Positions 17,429 through 27,208 of a stretch of DNA of 64,000 nucleotides are shown here, piece by piece. Numbering within the stretch: position 1 is the first letter of the stretch; every line of letters begins with the position of its first letter. Source of the stretch: Caldimonas brevitalea (GTDB lineage Bacteria > Pseudomonadota > Gammaproteobacteria > Burkholderiales > Burkholderiaceae_C); NCBI RefSeq assembly GCF_001017435.1, contig NZ_CP011371.1, positions 3,286,001 to 3,350,000 of the forward strand, read 5' to 3'. A model generated the notes under the pieces. The model ran no database searches, was not told the DNA's origin, and worked only from the letters and a program-made list of their open reading frames with translations. The position numbers and the translations under genes were made by a program.

Positions 17429-18764
17429 CGCCCACGGCCGGCTTGCCGCCCGCCACGGTGGCGGCGGCGGCAAGCCTGGTCACCATCACCTGGTCGATGC
17501 GGTAGCTGTCAACGTCCATCACCTCGAACTTGTAGCCGCCCCAGGTCACGCTGTCAGTACGCCGCGGGATGCGTCGCAGCATCACCATCAGGAAGCCCGC
17601 CAGCGTGTCGTACTGGCCCTGATGCGGCAGTTCGTCGAGCTCGATGGCGCGCAACACGTCGACGATGGGCGTGACGCCGTCGATCAGCCATGAGCCATCG
17701 TCACGGCGGACGATCTGCTCTTCGTCGCTGTGCGGCCCGACCAGGCTGCCCATCACCGTGCTCATCACGTCATTCAACGTGATCACGCCGACCACCAGGC
17801 TGTATTCGTTGACGATGACCGCGAAGTCTTCGTGTGCCTGGCGGAACTGCGTCAGCATCTCCGACAGTGTGATGCGGTCCGGCACCATCAGCGGCTTGTG
17901 CAGCAAACCTTCCGAGCCCTCGCCCTTGAGCCGGATCGACTCGCCTTTGAGCACCCGCTGGAACAGGTCGGCCGCATCGACGTACCCGACCACCTGGTCG
18001 ATGTGCTCGTCGCACACCAGATAGGTCGAGTGCGGCTCGGCCACGATGCGGGCGCGGATCTGCTCCTCCGGGTCGTCGAGCAGGAAGTAGACGATGCGCT
18101 CGCGCGAGGTCATCGCGCTCTCGACGGTGCGGATGTCGAGCTCGAAGACGTTGGCGATGACCTGTTGCTCCTGCGCCAGCAACAGGCCCGACTGGGTACC
18201 GGCCTCGGTCAGCGCCAGGATGTCGTCGTAGGTGACGCGATCGTCGCGCTTGGCCGGCAGGCCGAAGATCTTGAACAGCACGTTGGCCAGGCTGTTGAAC
18301 ACCCACACCACCGGCTTCAGCAGCGCGGTCCACCACAGCATCGGCGCCACCACGCGAATGGCCACCAGCTCAGGCTGCGTCATGCCCAGGCGCTTGGGAA
18401 ACAGGTCGGCGAACAGGATGAACAACGACGTGACCACCAGGAACGACAACAGAAACCCCGTGGTCTGGGCCGCTTCGACGTCCATCACATGCGTCAGGCC
18501 TTGCGCGATGTAGGGCGTCAATGCGCCTTCGCCGACGATGCCGCCCAGGATGGCCACGGCGTTCAGCCCGACCTGGGCCACTGTGAAGTAGTTGCCGGGT
18601 TGCTCCTGCACGTCGAGCACGCGCTGCGCACGCGCCTCCCCCTCGTCGGCCATCTGTTGCAGCCGCAACCGCCGTGCGGCGGCGAGCGAGATCTCGGCGA
18701 TCGAAAAAAACGCGCTGGTGGCGATCAGCAAGGCGATCAAAAACAGACTGGTGCTCAAACCCAT
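17412..18764 (-). CDS. CNNM/CorC-type membrane protein (hemolysin family)
   Basis: 450 residues. Residues 1 to about 195 form a DUF21/CNNM membrane domain with an N-terminal helix (TSLFLIALLIATSAFFSIAEISLAAARR), a glycine-rich stretch (VGLNAVAILGGIVGEG) and LLSFLVVTSLFILFADLFPKRLG. Two CBS domains follow at about 205-335 (TSRERIVYFLLDD; DFAVIVNEYSLVVGVITLNDVMSTVMG), then a CorC/HlyC domain at the end. Related proteins export or regulate Mg2+/Co2+; the 'hemolysin' label is historical. Inner membrane. Single minus-strand gene converging on the ferritin-like operon. Confidence 0.9.
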   Translation of the reverse strand: MGLSTSLFLIALLIATSAFFSIAEISLAAARRLRLQQMADEGEARAQRVLDVQEQPGNYFTVAQVGLNAVAILGGIVGEGALTPYIAQGLTHVMDVEAAQTTGFLLSFLVVTSLFILFADLFPKRLGMTQPELVAIRVVAPMLWWTALLKPVVWVFNSLANVLFKIFGLPAKRDDRVTYDDILALTEAGTQSGLLLAQEQQVIANVFELDIRTVESAMTSRERIVYFLLDDPEEQIRARIVAEPHSTYLVCDEHIDQVVGYVDAADLFQRVLKGESIRLKGEGSEGLLHKPLMVPDRITLSEMLTQFRQAHEDFAVIVNEYSLVVGVITLNDVMSTVMGSLVGPHSDEEQIVRRDDGSWLIDGVTPIVDVLRAIELDELPHQGQYDTLAGFLMVMLRRIPRRTDSVTWGGYKFEVMDVDSYRIDQVMVTRLAAAATVAGGKPAVGERPGL

Positions 18765-19407
18765 GTAGAGGCTCCCCCGCCTTCTGGGTGGCGGGTTGAA
18801 CGGCTAGTGTAAGCAGCGGCGCATCTCGGCGTCGCCTGCGGTGTCGTCGCGTCACTCAACATTGCCGTCGACCCCGGGCCTGATCTTCATCCGGGTCGAC
18901 TCATGACACTTTCCCAGCTCTAGTCTTACGACCTCGATGAGCCGCAAGTTCTCGCCGGTCATATCGACAGGTAAGTCCGACGTGATAGCGGATTCGTTCG
19001 CTGAAAAGAGAATCACAGATCGCCGCAGGCCGCGGGAGCACCGCTCTGATTTGATCTGAACCCCCCTGGCAAACCTTATAGTTGTGACCCTAGGGTATGC
19101 CCGATACGCTGCGTCCTCGCAGTGAGAATAAAGCGTCCGGTGGTGCTGGTTGATTCCACCACCCAGGCCCTCACTCCGCCCAGCCAAACTCGCAGGTTCT
19201 ATTCATTGCCGTAATTCTCTCCAGCGTTTCCGTTGCGTTTCCGTTGCTTTATGCGAGGCCGCCGCTGAAGCGACCGTCCTCCTCGTCCAGGTGCTCACGT
19301 TGGGGCTTTACCGGCTCCTACGCGACGGATGCGCTTGCCCATAAAACCATCGATTTGGCGCCTCGCAAATTTTGCCCGCAGTTTTTACCCACCCTTGAAA
19401 GATACTC
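18765..19407. other. 643-bp intergenic region with lowered GC before the SRPBCC gene
   Basis: Between the divergent CNNM-type gene and the SRPBCC-KAS III-ThDP cassette. GC falls markedly from about 18900 onward and stays low into the first 200 bases of the SRPBCC gene. A 111-codon minus frame (18852-19187) has no Shine-Dalgarno and no recognisable family, so I do not call it. The region must hold promoters for both flanking genes. I see no riboswitch, tRNA or IS end. The length and base composition suggest imported or relaxed DNA. Confidence 0.45.
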
Positions 19408-20052
19408 ATGGATTTAGCAATCGAAGGTCTCAGAAGAGTCGAGAATTTTCACAAGAATGAAATGCAGAACCTGTGTCTCGAGCTGACACATTCTGTTTAT
19501 CCTCATGATCAAATTTACGGCGACTATTGCCCGATCCAGGGCTACATCAATTGCCCTCCGGAGGATACGTTTCAATATCTTGCCGATACCAAAAAGCTCG
19601 CCGAGTGGACGTACAGCCTGCGGAACCCGATGCTCCATGGCGAGCCGGATCTCTATCGCTTCACCGATCAGATCGGTGGCACGACGCCGTGCTTCTGCCG
19701 CACCGTCGCGAACCGCGAAGCGCTCACCGTCGACTACCACTGCGCCTGGGACCAGCCCGACCATCTCTGGATGATCTACCTGATGCGCGTCGTGCCGGCG
19801 CAGCTGGTGCTGGACAAGCCCGGATCGGTCGTCCTGTGGGTCAACTGCCACCATCCGTTCTACACGCGCAACCCCTATCCCGAGACCGCGGTGCCCGGCC
19901 GCAACTTCTGGGTCGGTGATGCCTGGCCGATGTTCTACGCCGGGCACACGGTGGAGTTGCAGAACCTCAAGCTGATCCTGGAACACCGCCATGCGCACGG
20001 CCTGCCGGTGCTCGGCACTCCCGCCGTCGCCGCCTCGGAGGTGACCGCATGA
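19408..20052 (+). CDS. SRPBCC/START-like protein, first gene of a biosynthetic-looking cassette
   Basis: 214 residues. After a 35-residue head the segment GYINCPPEDTFQYLADTKKLAEWTYSLRNP resembles the start of an SRPBCC (polyketide cyclase/START) fold: a first strand with a cysteine-containing turn, then the long helix. A middle stretch VDYHCAWDQPDHLWMIYLMRVVP and a C-terminal helix VELQNLKLILEHRH complete the helix-grip pattern. Such proteins bind hydrophobic ligands or act as cyclases/aromatases. Its last four bases overlap the KAS III-like gene (ATGA). The first 200 bases are much AT-richer than the rest of the gene. Exact family and reaction unknown; start taken at the ATG although no strong Shine-Dalgarno precedes it. 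Confidence 0.7.
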   Translation: MDLAIEGLRRVENFHKNEMQNLCLELTHSVYPHDQIYGDYCPIQGYINCPPEDTFQYLADTKKLAEWTYSLRNPMLHGEPDLYRFTDQIGGTTPCFCRTVANREALTVDYHCAWDQPDHLWMIYLMRVVPAQLVLDKPGSVVLWVNCHHPFYTRNPYPETAVPGRNFWVGDAWPMFYAGHTVELQNLKLILEHRHAHGLPVLGTPAVAASEVTA

Positions 20053-21053
20053 GCCCAGTTCAGATCAGCCTCGTCGACGTCGCCTCCGACCTACCGGAAA
20101 CGCTGGTCGACAACGACTATTTCACCAGCCAATCCGATGCGCCCGAACACCCGATGTTCCGCGGCACACGCTCGCGGCGGCACATGGGCGCCGACGACAC
20201 GGCCAGCGGGATGATCGCCCGCGCGGCCCAGCGCATCATCGACCGGCTCGACCTCGACGTCACACGCGACATCGACGTCATCCTGACCAACGTCTCGTTG
20301 CCCGACGAGCCCTTCACCGGCTGCGGTGCGGTGGTCGCGAAGCGGCTGGGGGTGCGCCCCCGGCAGATCGTCGACCTCGCCAACGGCGGCTGCATCTCCT
20401 TCGTGTTCATGCTCGAGCAGGCCCGCGCGCTGTTTGCCACCACGGGGGCGCGCTCAGCTCTGATCGCCAACGTGCAGACCGCCGCCGGACGCGTGTTCGC
20501 CCATGAGCGCAACCGGCGCCTGCCGCAATCCGCCGTGCCCGGCGATGGCTGCGGTGTCGCCTATGTGAGGGCGGACGACAGCGCGCCGGTGCTGTCGATC
20601 GTCACGCGCAACTATCCCGACTTCGCGGAAGACATGCGCAGCTGCGGCGGCGGGCCCGCCTGGTGGGAGCCGCGCGCCGAGCCGCTGAACCTCGACTTCA
20701 GCGAGTCCAAGCTGGCGTCGATCATCGCGCGTGGCAACCGGATGGTGCCCGACGTGCTGCGGGCGGCCTTGGACGAGGCGCGGCTCGCGCCATCGGACGT
20801 CGCCTGCCTGGTGACCAACCAGCCGAACCGCACCTTCTTGCGCAACTGGCGCGAAGCGATCGAGATGCCGGAGAGCCGGCATGTGGACACCTTCGACGAC
20901 TACGGCAATCTGTTCGGCGCCGCCGTGCCCATCGGCATCGAGAAGGCCTGCGAGCGCGGCGTGCTGCGGCCGGGCGACGTCCTGCTGATCGGCGGGTTCT
21001 CGCATGCCGGGGACTATGCGGGCGCCGCCGCCGTGCGATGGCGAGTGCATTGA
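20049..21053 (+). CDS. 3-oxoacyl-ACP synthase III-like enzyme with altered active site
   Basis: 334-residue thiolase-fold protein of the FabH/KAS III type. The nucleophile Cys115 lies in DLANGGCISFVF, with a preceding DVILTNVSLPDE as in KAS III. The usual catalytic His (FabH H-Q-A-N) is replaced: the equivalent segment reads VTNQPN, giving Asn257, while the oxyanion Asn is kept at 287 (DDYGNLFGAA). A Cys-Asn-Asn set is unusual and points away from ordinary decarboxylating condensation, perhaps to acyl transfer or head-to-head chemistry; this is inference. Overlaps the SRPBCC gene and is followed 40 bp later by a ThDP enzyme, so a three-enzyme pathway is likely. No acyl-carrier protein is encoded nearby. 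Confidence 0.85.
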   Translation: MSPVQISLVDVASDLPETLVDNDYFTSQSDAPEHPMFRGTRSRRHMGADDTASGMIARAAQRIIDRLDLDVTRDIDVILTNVSLPDEPFTGCGAVVAKRLGVRPRQIVDLANGGCISFVFMLEQARALFATTGARSALIANVQTAAGRVFAHERNRRLPQSAVPGDGCGVAYVRADDSAPVLSIVTRNYPDFAEDMRSCGGGPAWWEPRAEPLNLDFSESKLASIIARGNRMVPDVLRAALDEARLAPSDVACLVTNQPNRTFLRNWREAIEMPESRHVDTFDDYGNLFGAAVPIGIEKACERGVLRPGDVLLIGGFSHAGDYAGAAAVRWRVH

Positions 21054-21093
21054 TGGCGGCCGCCGCCTTCGTCCCAGCGATCGAGGAGGTGCC

Positions 21094-22893
21094 ATGAAGC
21101 TGTGCGATGCAATGGTTCACGCCCTGTTGGCGTTGGAGGTGCGCTACCTGTTCGGCGTGTCGGGCGCCAACATCGAACACCTGCACGATGCGGTGCACCG
21201 CGCCAACGACCCCCGGTTGCGTTCCGTGCTGGCAAAGCATGAGTCGGGTGCTGCCTTCATGGCCGATGGTTATGCGCGCGCCAGCGGCACATTGGGCGTG
21301 TGCTGTGCCACCTCGGGCGGCGGCATGCTGAACCTGGCCGCCGGCGTTGCCGAAGCGCAGGCGTCGGCAGTGCCCCTGCTGGCGCTGGTCGGCCAGCCGC
21401 CGCTGCTCACCGAAGGGCAAGGGGGGTTTCAGGACTCGTCGGGCAAGGGCCACAACGTCGATGCGCTGCAGCTGTGGCGCGCGGTGACGGGCTACGCGGC
21501 GAAGATCTCGCGTCCGGAGCTGTTCTGGCCGGCACTCGAGGAATGCCTGCAACATGCCCTGCACGGCCGGCAAGGCGCCAGCGCCCTGCTGTTGCCGCGC
21601 GACCTGATGGACGCCGAGGTCGGCCCGCCGCCGTCCTGGCTCCATCAGGTCGATGGCCCTGGCGCAACCCGGGCGCCGGTGGTTTCGGAGCGGCAATGTC
21701 AACGCACGTGGGACTTGCTTCGGGCTGCGCGCCGCCCGGTGCTGGTGCTCGGTGAAGCGGCCGCGCGCCAGGGGGTCGGCGAGGCCTTGCAGTCGTTCAT
21801 TGCGGCGACCGGCATCGGTGTCGTCACGACCCTGGGCAACATCGCCGCCTTCCCTCACCGCCACCCGCAGTACCTGGGCTGCATCGGCGTCGCCGGGCAT
21901 CCCTCGGCCCATCGCTACCTCGCCGAGCAGGCCGATCTTGTCATCGCCGCCGGCACACAGCTCGACGCGATGACGCTGGGCCCGCTAGGCCACACCTTGC
22001 GGCGCCTGCCACTGCTGATGGTCAACCGGTCGCTGACCGACGTGCCGCGCGAACTGGAGCCGGATCTGCTGCTGGAGATGGCGCCGGCCGTGCTCTTCGA
22101 AGCGCTCAATCCGCTGCTGCGCAGCCGGGCGCTGCGCTTCGAGGCCCCGGCCGGGTATCGGTTGAGCCGGCACCCGCCGTCTCCCGCCCCTGCAGCCGAC
22201 CGCCCGCTGCTCACCAGCGAAGCCGTCCAGACCATCAGCCGTCACTTGCCGCAGGACGTCCACCTGGTGTTCGATGCCGGCAATTGCGCCGCCGCCGCGG
22301 CCCACTACCTGGACGCACCGCTGGGCACCCACGCCTCGATCGCACTCGGCATGGGGGGGATGGGCTACGGGGTGGCCTCGGCCATCGGCGTGCAGCTGGC
22401 ACGTCGACACCGGTACGCCGGTGCCAGGCGGCCGACGGTCGTGTTGTGCGGCGATGGTGCCTTCCTGATGAACGGTGCCGAAGTGCACACGGCGGTGGAG
22501 CTGGGGCTACCGGTGCTGTGGATCGTGTTCAACAACGCCAGCCACGGCATGTGCGCGACACGACAGCGGCTGTACTTCGGCAACCGGGTCGAGGCGTCGG
22601 TGTTCGGCATCGAACCGTCGATCGAGTCGATGTCGCGCGGCTTCGGGCCGCGCCAACGGCTGTGGGTCGAGCGGGCCGAGACCTCGGGCCAGCTGGCGCG
22701 GGCCCTGTGCTGCTACTTCGACGAGTCCGCGCATCTGCCGGGCGTGCTCGAACTGCACCTGCCGGTCGAGCAGCTGCCGCCGTTCGCACCGTTCATCGCG
22801 GCGCAAGAAGCCCTGCAGGCCACCGCGGCCCTCAAGCTCGGTGGACACGAGCTGCAGGTCGGCGCACGCGTGGCGGCGTCGACGATACGCTGA
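21094..22893 (+). CDS. Thiamine-diphosphate-dependent enzyme, acetolactate synthase-like
   Basis: 599 residues with the three-domain layout of the pyruvate oxidase/acetolactate synthase family. N-terminal Pyr domain: LFGVSGANIEHLHDA, activating Glu50 in LAKHESGAAFMADGYARAS, and SGGGMLN where most relatives have SGPG. Middle domain: RRPVLVLGEAA. C-terminal PP domain: ThDP/Mg motif GDG at about residues 452-454 running to FNN at about 480. Possible reactions are decarboxylation of a 2-keto acid and acyloin-type carboligation. Shine-Dalgarno GAGGAGG at 21083 fixes the start. It ends the SRPBCC-KAS III-ThDP cassette; a condensation of an acyl group from the KAS III-like enzyme with a keto-acid-derived unit would make sense, but is inference. 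Confidence 0.88.
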   Translation: MKLCDAMVHALLALEVRYLFGVSGANIEHLHDAVHRANDPRLRSVLAKHESGAAFMADGYARASGTLGVCCATSGGGMLNLAAGVAEAQASAVPLLALVGQPPLLTEGQGGFQDSSGKGHNVDALQLWRAVTGYAAKISRPELFWPALEECLQHALHGRQGASALLLPRDLMDAEVGPPPSWLHQVDGPGATRAPVVSERQCQRTWDLLRAARRPVLVLGEAAARQGVGEALQSFIAATGIGVVTTLGNIAAFPHRHPQYLGCIGVAGHPSAHRYLAEQADLVIAAGTQLDAMTLGPLGHTLRRLPLLMVNRSLTDVPRELEPDLLLEMAPAVLFEALNPLLRSRALRFEAPAGYRLSRHPPSPAPAADRPLLTSEAVQTISRHLPQDVHLVFDAGNCAAAAAHYLDAPLGTHASIALGMGGMGYGVASAIGVQLARRHRYAGARRPTVVLCGDGAFLMNGAEVHTAVELGLPVLWIVFNNASHGMCATRQRLYFGNRVEASVFGIEPSIESMSRGFGPRQRLWVERAETSGQLARALCCYFDESAHLPGVLELHLPVEQLPPFAPFIAAQEALQATAALKLGGHELQVGARVAASTIR

Positions 22894-22947
22894 AAACGCG
22901 TCACGGGTTCGCGGGCGGCGGGCGTCACCTCCCGCTGCCCCTGACGC

Positions 22948-24057
22948 CTAGAGCGCCAACACCTCGTCCACCGGGGCCCCGCGCGCCAGCCACTCGTTCC
23001 ACTCGTCGGCCAGGCGCTCGCTTTCGCCGAGCGCGCGGGTCCAGTCGCGCACGCGGCCATCATGGTCGCGCCCGTAGCGGGCGAAATCGTTGCGGTCGGG
23101 CAGCTTGCCGTTGGGCAGGCTCTGCACCCAGGGGCCCTTGGGCGCCAGCACGATGACGTTGTCCAGATACGCCGTGGCACGGTGGCGCGAGCGCCAGGCC
23201 TTGTCGAGCCAACCGGGCACCAGCGACTGCTGGAAATGCGGGTACAGCACCAGGCCCCCGCCCTCCTCCTCGGCCTGTGCTTGCGCGGCGTCGAGGATGG
23301 AGCTGTAGTTCCAGTGCAAGTGGTAGTCGGTGATGCCGCCGTCCCAGTACGCACCCGGCGGGCCGCCGGGGATGTCGTGCACCGCCTTCAGCACGAAGGG
23401 GATCGAGCACGACGCGAGCAAGGCCGGCTGGAAGTTGGCCTCGCTGAGCGGCACCGTGCGGTGGCGCAAATCGCTGAGGTTGACCGGCAGGGCTTCGCCC
23501 GGCGACGAGAACACCACCCGCTCCAGCCATGCGCTCAAGGCCTTGCGGCTGGCGGCATTGCTGATCACCGCCCCCAGGTAGCCGAGCGGCGTGCGCCAGC
23601 GGCCTTCGCGGCCCAGCACATGGCGCCCGCGCGAGGTGACGATGTGCAGCCGATAGCGCGGGTGCGCGATCAACGACGCCACGTGGCCCGAAAAGAAGTC
23701 GTCGAGCTGTTCGGCGAAGCGGCGGCTGACCTGCTCGGCGCTGGGCGTCTTGCGGCCCGGCTCGGGGTCGTACCGCTCGTGGATGTATTCGCGCGCCAGG
23801 CGCTCGAAGTGGCGCCCCGGCTCCGGCAGCGCGCCGGTGGCCATGCGCCAGGCGCCAATCGACGCGCCGACGAGGTGCACACCATGTGCCGTGCCGGCCA
23901 GGAACGAGCCGAACACCTGCCGGTCCAGGTGGCTCAGGATCAGCCCCTTCGGGCCACCGGCGGCGCCGGCGACGACACGCACGTCGCGCGGCTTCAGGCC
24001 GCGCTCGCGCAGGTGCTGCAGGGCGCGCGGCCCGGCGTAGAGTTGGAGTGCTTGCAT
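22948..24057 (-). CDS. Patatin-like phospholipase family protein
   Basis: 369 residues. It carries the patatin set: glycine-rich oxyanion loop GAAGGPKG near residue 32, nucleophile elbow GASIGAW near 65 (GxSxG), and the dyad Asp in YWDGGITDY. These hydrolases remove acyl groups from phospholipids or other lipids. No signal peptide, so probably cytoplasmic. ATG 24057 gives a normal N-terminus (MQALQLYAGPRALQHL); the frame extends 13 codons further without a better start. Single gene, converging on the ThDP-enzyme gene 54 bp away. Confidence 0.9.
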   Translation of the reverse strand: MQALQLYAGPRALQHLRERGLKPRDVRVVAGAAGGPKGLILSHLDRQVFGSFLAGTAHGVHLVGASIGAWRMATGALPEPGRHFERLAREYIHERYDPEPGRKTPSAEQVSRRFAEQLDDFFSGHVASLIAHPRYRLHIVTSRGRHVLGREGRWRTPLGYLGAVISNAASRKALSAWLERVVFSSPGEALPVNLSDLRHRTVPLSEANFQPALLASCSIPFVLKAVHDIPGGPPGAYWDGGITDYHLHWNYSSILDAAQAQAEEEGGGLVLYPHFQQSLVPGWLDKAWRSRHRATAYLDNVIVLAPKGPWVQSLPNGKLPDRNDFARYGRDHDGRVRDWTRALGESERLADEWNEWLARGAPVDEVLAL

Positions 24058-24195
24058 GCCTGGAACAACAACAGGGCCGCAGCCGGCGGGCCGCAAGCCA
24101 AAAGGCGAGATCGTGTGGCGAAAGGCGAGATTATCGAAGTTCGCGGCCGATCACGCTGTTCGGCACGTGACAAGCACCGGCGCCGGTGCGCAGGC

Positions 24196-24744
24196 TCAGG
24201 CCGGCGTCACCACGGCGCAGGCCAGCCGCGCGCCGGCGTTGCCGACCGGCTGCGAGACATAGTCGTCGCGGTTGGCGTGCACGATGACACCACGACCGAG
24301 CAGGTCGGTGGCGCCGGAGCCGACCACGGTGACGCCGTGCAGCTCGAAACGCGCCTCGGCCACACCGTTGGCGTCGGCCTTCAGGTTGGGCATGTCGCCC
24401 GCGTGATGCGGACCGCTGGTGGCGTCGCCGTGCGGTGCCGCGTTCGGGTTGAAGTGGCCGCCGGCGCTGGTGGCGTCCGGGCTCGAGCAATCGCCCTTCT
24501 CATGCACGTGGAAGCCGTGTTCCTGGTTGGGCTTCAGGCCGCTGACCTTGGCAACCACCAGCACATGGTGGCCTTGCTGCTCGAACGTGATGCTGCCGCT
24601 GGTGGTGTTGCCCGCGGTCGGTTGCAGGCGCGCGACCGCCTTGCCTTCAGCACCGCCCTGAGACCCGCTCAGGCTGTTGCAGCCCGCCGTGAGGGCCAGT
24701 GCGGCCAGGGCCGCGGTGAGGGTCAAGCCGGACGAAACACGCAT
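24196..24744 (-). CDS. sodC: Superoxide dismutase [Cu-Zn], lipoprotein
   Basis: 182 residues. A lipoprotein signal ends in LTAGC (Cys22), predicting an envelope location. The Cu/Zn SOD core is complete: HGFHVHEKGDCSS supplies copper His and the disulfide Cys, GGHFNP the next His, the zinc loop PHGDATSGPHHAGDMPN gives the zinc ligands and the bridging His, and HANRDDY the last copper His. Protects against extracellular or periplasmic superoxide. Start ATG 24744 has AGGAG seven bases upstream. Lies 138 bp from the patatin gene in the same direction; co-transcription is possible but not clear. Confidence 0.95.
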   Translation of the reverse strand: MRVSSGLTLTAALAALALTAGCNSLSGSQGGAEGKAVARLQPTAGNTTSGSITFEQQGHHVLVVAKVSGLKPNQEHGFHVHEKGDCSSPDATSAGGHFNPNAAPHGDATSGPHHAGDMPNLKADANGVAEARFELHGVTVVGSGATDLLGRGVIVHANRDDYVSQPVGNAGARLACAVVTPA

Positions 24745-24823
24745 TGCAAGCTCCTTTGTGTCGAAAGGCTGCCATGGTAGCGACCTGTGGCACGACGGCG
24801 CGCGCCTCACCGGCAACCAGATG

Positions 24824-27208
24824 TCATCGCTTGGTCTGCAGCTTCGCAAAAGCGGCGGCCATTGCGGATTGGCCGGCTGCCGGAGCGCCTGCGCCGCCGC
24901 CCCGCCCGCCCTGGCGCTCCTGGCGCCCGGCCGGACGGTAGCTGTTGTCGGCCCCGGCGCCCCCGCGCGGCGCCTGCGCATCGAGCTTCATCGTCAGCGA
25001 GATGCGCTTGCGGGCCAGGTCGACTTCCAGCACCTTGACCTTGACGATGTCACCGGTCTTGACCACCTCGCGCGCGTCGTTGACGAACTTGTTCGACAAC
25101 TGGCTCACATGCACCAGGCCGTCCTGGTGCACCCCCAGGTCGACGAAGGCGCCGAACTGGGCCACGTTGCTGACCGTGCCTTCCAGCACCATGCCGGCCT
25201 GCAGGTCCTTGATGTCCTCGACACCTTCGTTGAAGCGGGCCACCTTGAAGTCGGGGCGCGGGTCGCGCCCGGGCTTTTCCAGCTCGGCCAGGATGTCCTT
25301 GACCGTGATGGCGCCGAACTTGTCGTCGGCATAGGCCTCGGGCTTCAGTGCGCGCAGCACGTCCGAGCGGCCCATCACCTCCTTGATCGGCTTGCCGACG
25401 CTGCCCAGCATGCGCTCGACCACCGGATAGGTCTCGGGGTGGACCCCCGACATGTCGAGCGGGTTGTCGCCGTCGCGGATGCGCAAGAAGCCGGCCGCCT
25501 GCTCGAAGGTCTTGGCGCCGAGGCCGGCGACGTCGAGCAGCTGCTGGCGCGTGCGGAACGCGCCATTGGCATCACGCCAGCGCACGATGCTGGACGCCAC
25601 CGACGAGCTGAGGCCCGACACGCGCGACAGCAGCGGGGCCGACGCGGTGTTCAGGTCCACGCCCACCGAGTTCACGCAGTCTTCGACCACCGCGTCGAGG
25701 CTGCGCGCCAGCTCGCTCTGGTTCACGTCGTGCTGGTACTGGCCCACACCGATGCTCTTGGGCTCGATCTTGACCAGCTCGGCCAGCGGGTCCTGCACGC
25801 GGCGGGCGATGCTGACCGCACCGCGGATGCTCACGTCCAGCTCGGGCAGTTCCTTGCTCGCGTACTCCGACGCGGAGTACACCGACGCGCCCGCTTCGCT
25901 GACCACCACCTTCTCGATCGCGGTACCCGGCGCCAGCTGCTGGATGCGCTTGATCAGGTCGCCGGCCAGCTTGTCGGTCTCGCGGCTGGCGGTGCCGTTG
26001 CCGATCGCGATCAGGTTGACCCCATGTGTCGCGCACAGCCGGCCCAAGGTGTGGATCGAGCCTTCCCAGTCGTTGCGCGGCTCGTGCGGATAGACGGTGG
26101 AGGTGTCGACCACCTTGCCCGTCTCGCTGACGATCGCCACCTTGACGCCGGTGCGGATGCCCGGGTCCAGCCCCATCACGACACGCCGGCCGGCCGGCGC
26201 CGCCAGCAGCAGGTCGCGCAGATTCTCGGCAAACACCTTGATGGCGACCTTCTCGGCCTCTTCGCGCAGGCGCGAGAACAGATCGCGCTCCAGGCTCAGG
26301 CTCAGCTTGACCTTCCAGGTCCAGGCCACGCTCTTGCGGATCAACTCGTCGGCCGGGCGCTTGCTGTGGCTCCAGCCCAGGTGCCGCGCGATGCGGCCTT
26401 CGGCCAATGTCGGCTGCCCGGGCACCACCTCTTCATCGAGCACCAGCTTGGCGTCGAGGATTTCCTGCGTGCGGCCGCGGAACACCGCCAGTGCGCGGTG
26501 CGAGGGCACGGTGCGGATCGGCTCGGCGTAATCGAAATAGTCGCGGAACTTGGACACCTCGGGGCTGTTCTGGTCCTTGCCTTCCATCAGCTTGGACTGG
26601 AACAAGCCCTCTTCCCACAGCCACTCGCGCAGCTTGCCCACCAGCGCCGCGTCTTCGGCCCAGCGCTCGGACAGGATGTCGCGCACGCCGTCGAGCACGG
26701 CATAGGCGTCGGCAAAACCGGCGTCGGCGTTGACGAAGGCCGCGGCCTCGGCGGCCGGGTCGAGCGTCGGGTCGGCGAACAGCTTGTCGGCCAGCGGCTC
26801 CAGGCCCGCTTCGCGGGCGATCATGCCCTTGGTACGGCGCTTGGGCTTGTAGGGCAGGTAGAGGTCTTCCAGCTCCTGCTTGGTCGGCGCCGTTTCGACG
26901 GCAGCGCGCAGCTCGGGCGTCAGCTTGCCCTGCTCGTCGATGCTCTTGAGCACGGCCTCGCGGCGTTCTTCCAGTTCGCGCAGATAGGTCAGGCGCGCTT
27001 CCAGTTCGCGCAGCTGCGTGTCGTCGAGGCCGTCGGTGGCCTCCTTGCGGTAGCGGGCGATGAAGGGGACGGTGGCACCGCCGTCGAGCAATTGGACTGC
27101 GGCATTGACTTGGGCCGGGCGGACCTTCAGTTCCGCCGCAATCTGAAGAAGAATCTTGTCCAGCACTTGGGTCTTAGGAGGTTCCAAGAAAGGGGCGCAG
27201 TTTGCCAT
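24824..27208 (-). CDS. tex: RNA-binding transcription accessory protein Tex
   Basis: 794 residues; related proteins are about 770-780. Order of parts: helical N-terminal region with [29 protein letters not shown] (residues about 38-66), a YqgF/RNase H-like domain from about 335 ([17 protein letters not shown]), tandem helix-hairpin-helix region near 510-560 ([18 protein letters not shown]), an S1 RNA-binding domain at about 667-739 ([22 protein letters not shown]) and a Gly/Arg-rich tail. Tex binds RNA and affects transcription and toxin expression in pathogens. The long plus-strand frame opposite it is a shadow. Start taken at ATG 27208; no strong Shine-Dalgarno, and a GTG 14 codons later is possible. 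Confidence 0.95.
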   Translation of the reverse strand: MANCAPFLEPPKTQVLDKILLQIAAELKVRPAQVNAAVQLLDGGATVPFIARYRKEATDGLDDTQLRELEARLTYLRELEERREAVLKSIDEQGKLTPELRAAVETAPTKQELEDLYLPYKPKRRTKGMIAREAGLEPLADKLFADPTLDPAAEAAAFVNADAGFADAYAVLDGVRDILSERWAEDAALVGKLREWLWEEGLFQSKLMEGKDQNSPEVSKFRDYFDYAEPIRTVPSHRALAVFRGRTQEILDAKLVLDEEVVPGQPTLAEGRIARHLGWSHSKRPADELIRKSVAWTWKVKLSLSLERDLFSRLREEAEKVAIKVFAENLRDLLLAAPAGRRVVMGLDPGIRTGVKVAIVSETGKVVDTSTVYPHEPRNDWEGSIHTLGRLCATHGVNLIAIGNGTASRETDKLAGDLIKRIQQLAPGTAIEKVVVSEAGASVYSASEYASKELPELDVSIRGAVSIARRVQDPLAELVKIEPKSIGVGQYQHDVNQSELARSLDAVVEDCVNSVGVDLNTASAPLLSRVSGLSSSVASSIVRWRDANGAFRTRQQLLDVAGLGAKTFEQAAGFLRIRDGDNPLDMSGVHPETYPVVERMLGSVGKPIKEVMGRSDVLRALKPEAYADDKFGAITVKDILAELEKPGRDPRPDFKVARFNEGVEDIKDLQAGMVLEGTVSNVAQFGAFVDLGVHQDGLVHVSQLSNKFVNDAREVVKTGDIVKVKVLEVDLARKRISLTMKLDAQAPRGGAGADNSYRPAGRQERQGGRGGGAGAPAAGQSAMAAAFAKLQTKR

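Noticed and set aside
18852..19187. 111-codon minus-strand frame before the cassette
   Set aside because: No Shine-Dalgarno, mixed composition and no family; probably a chance frame in the regulatory gap.
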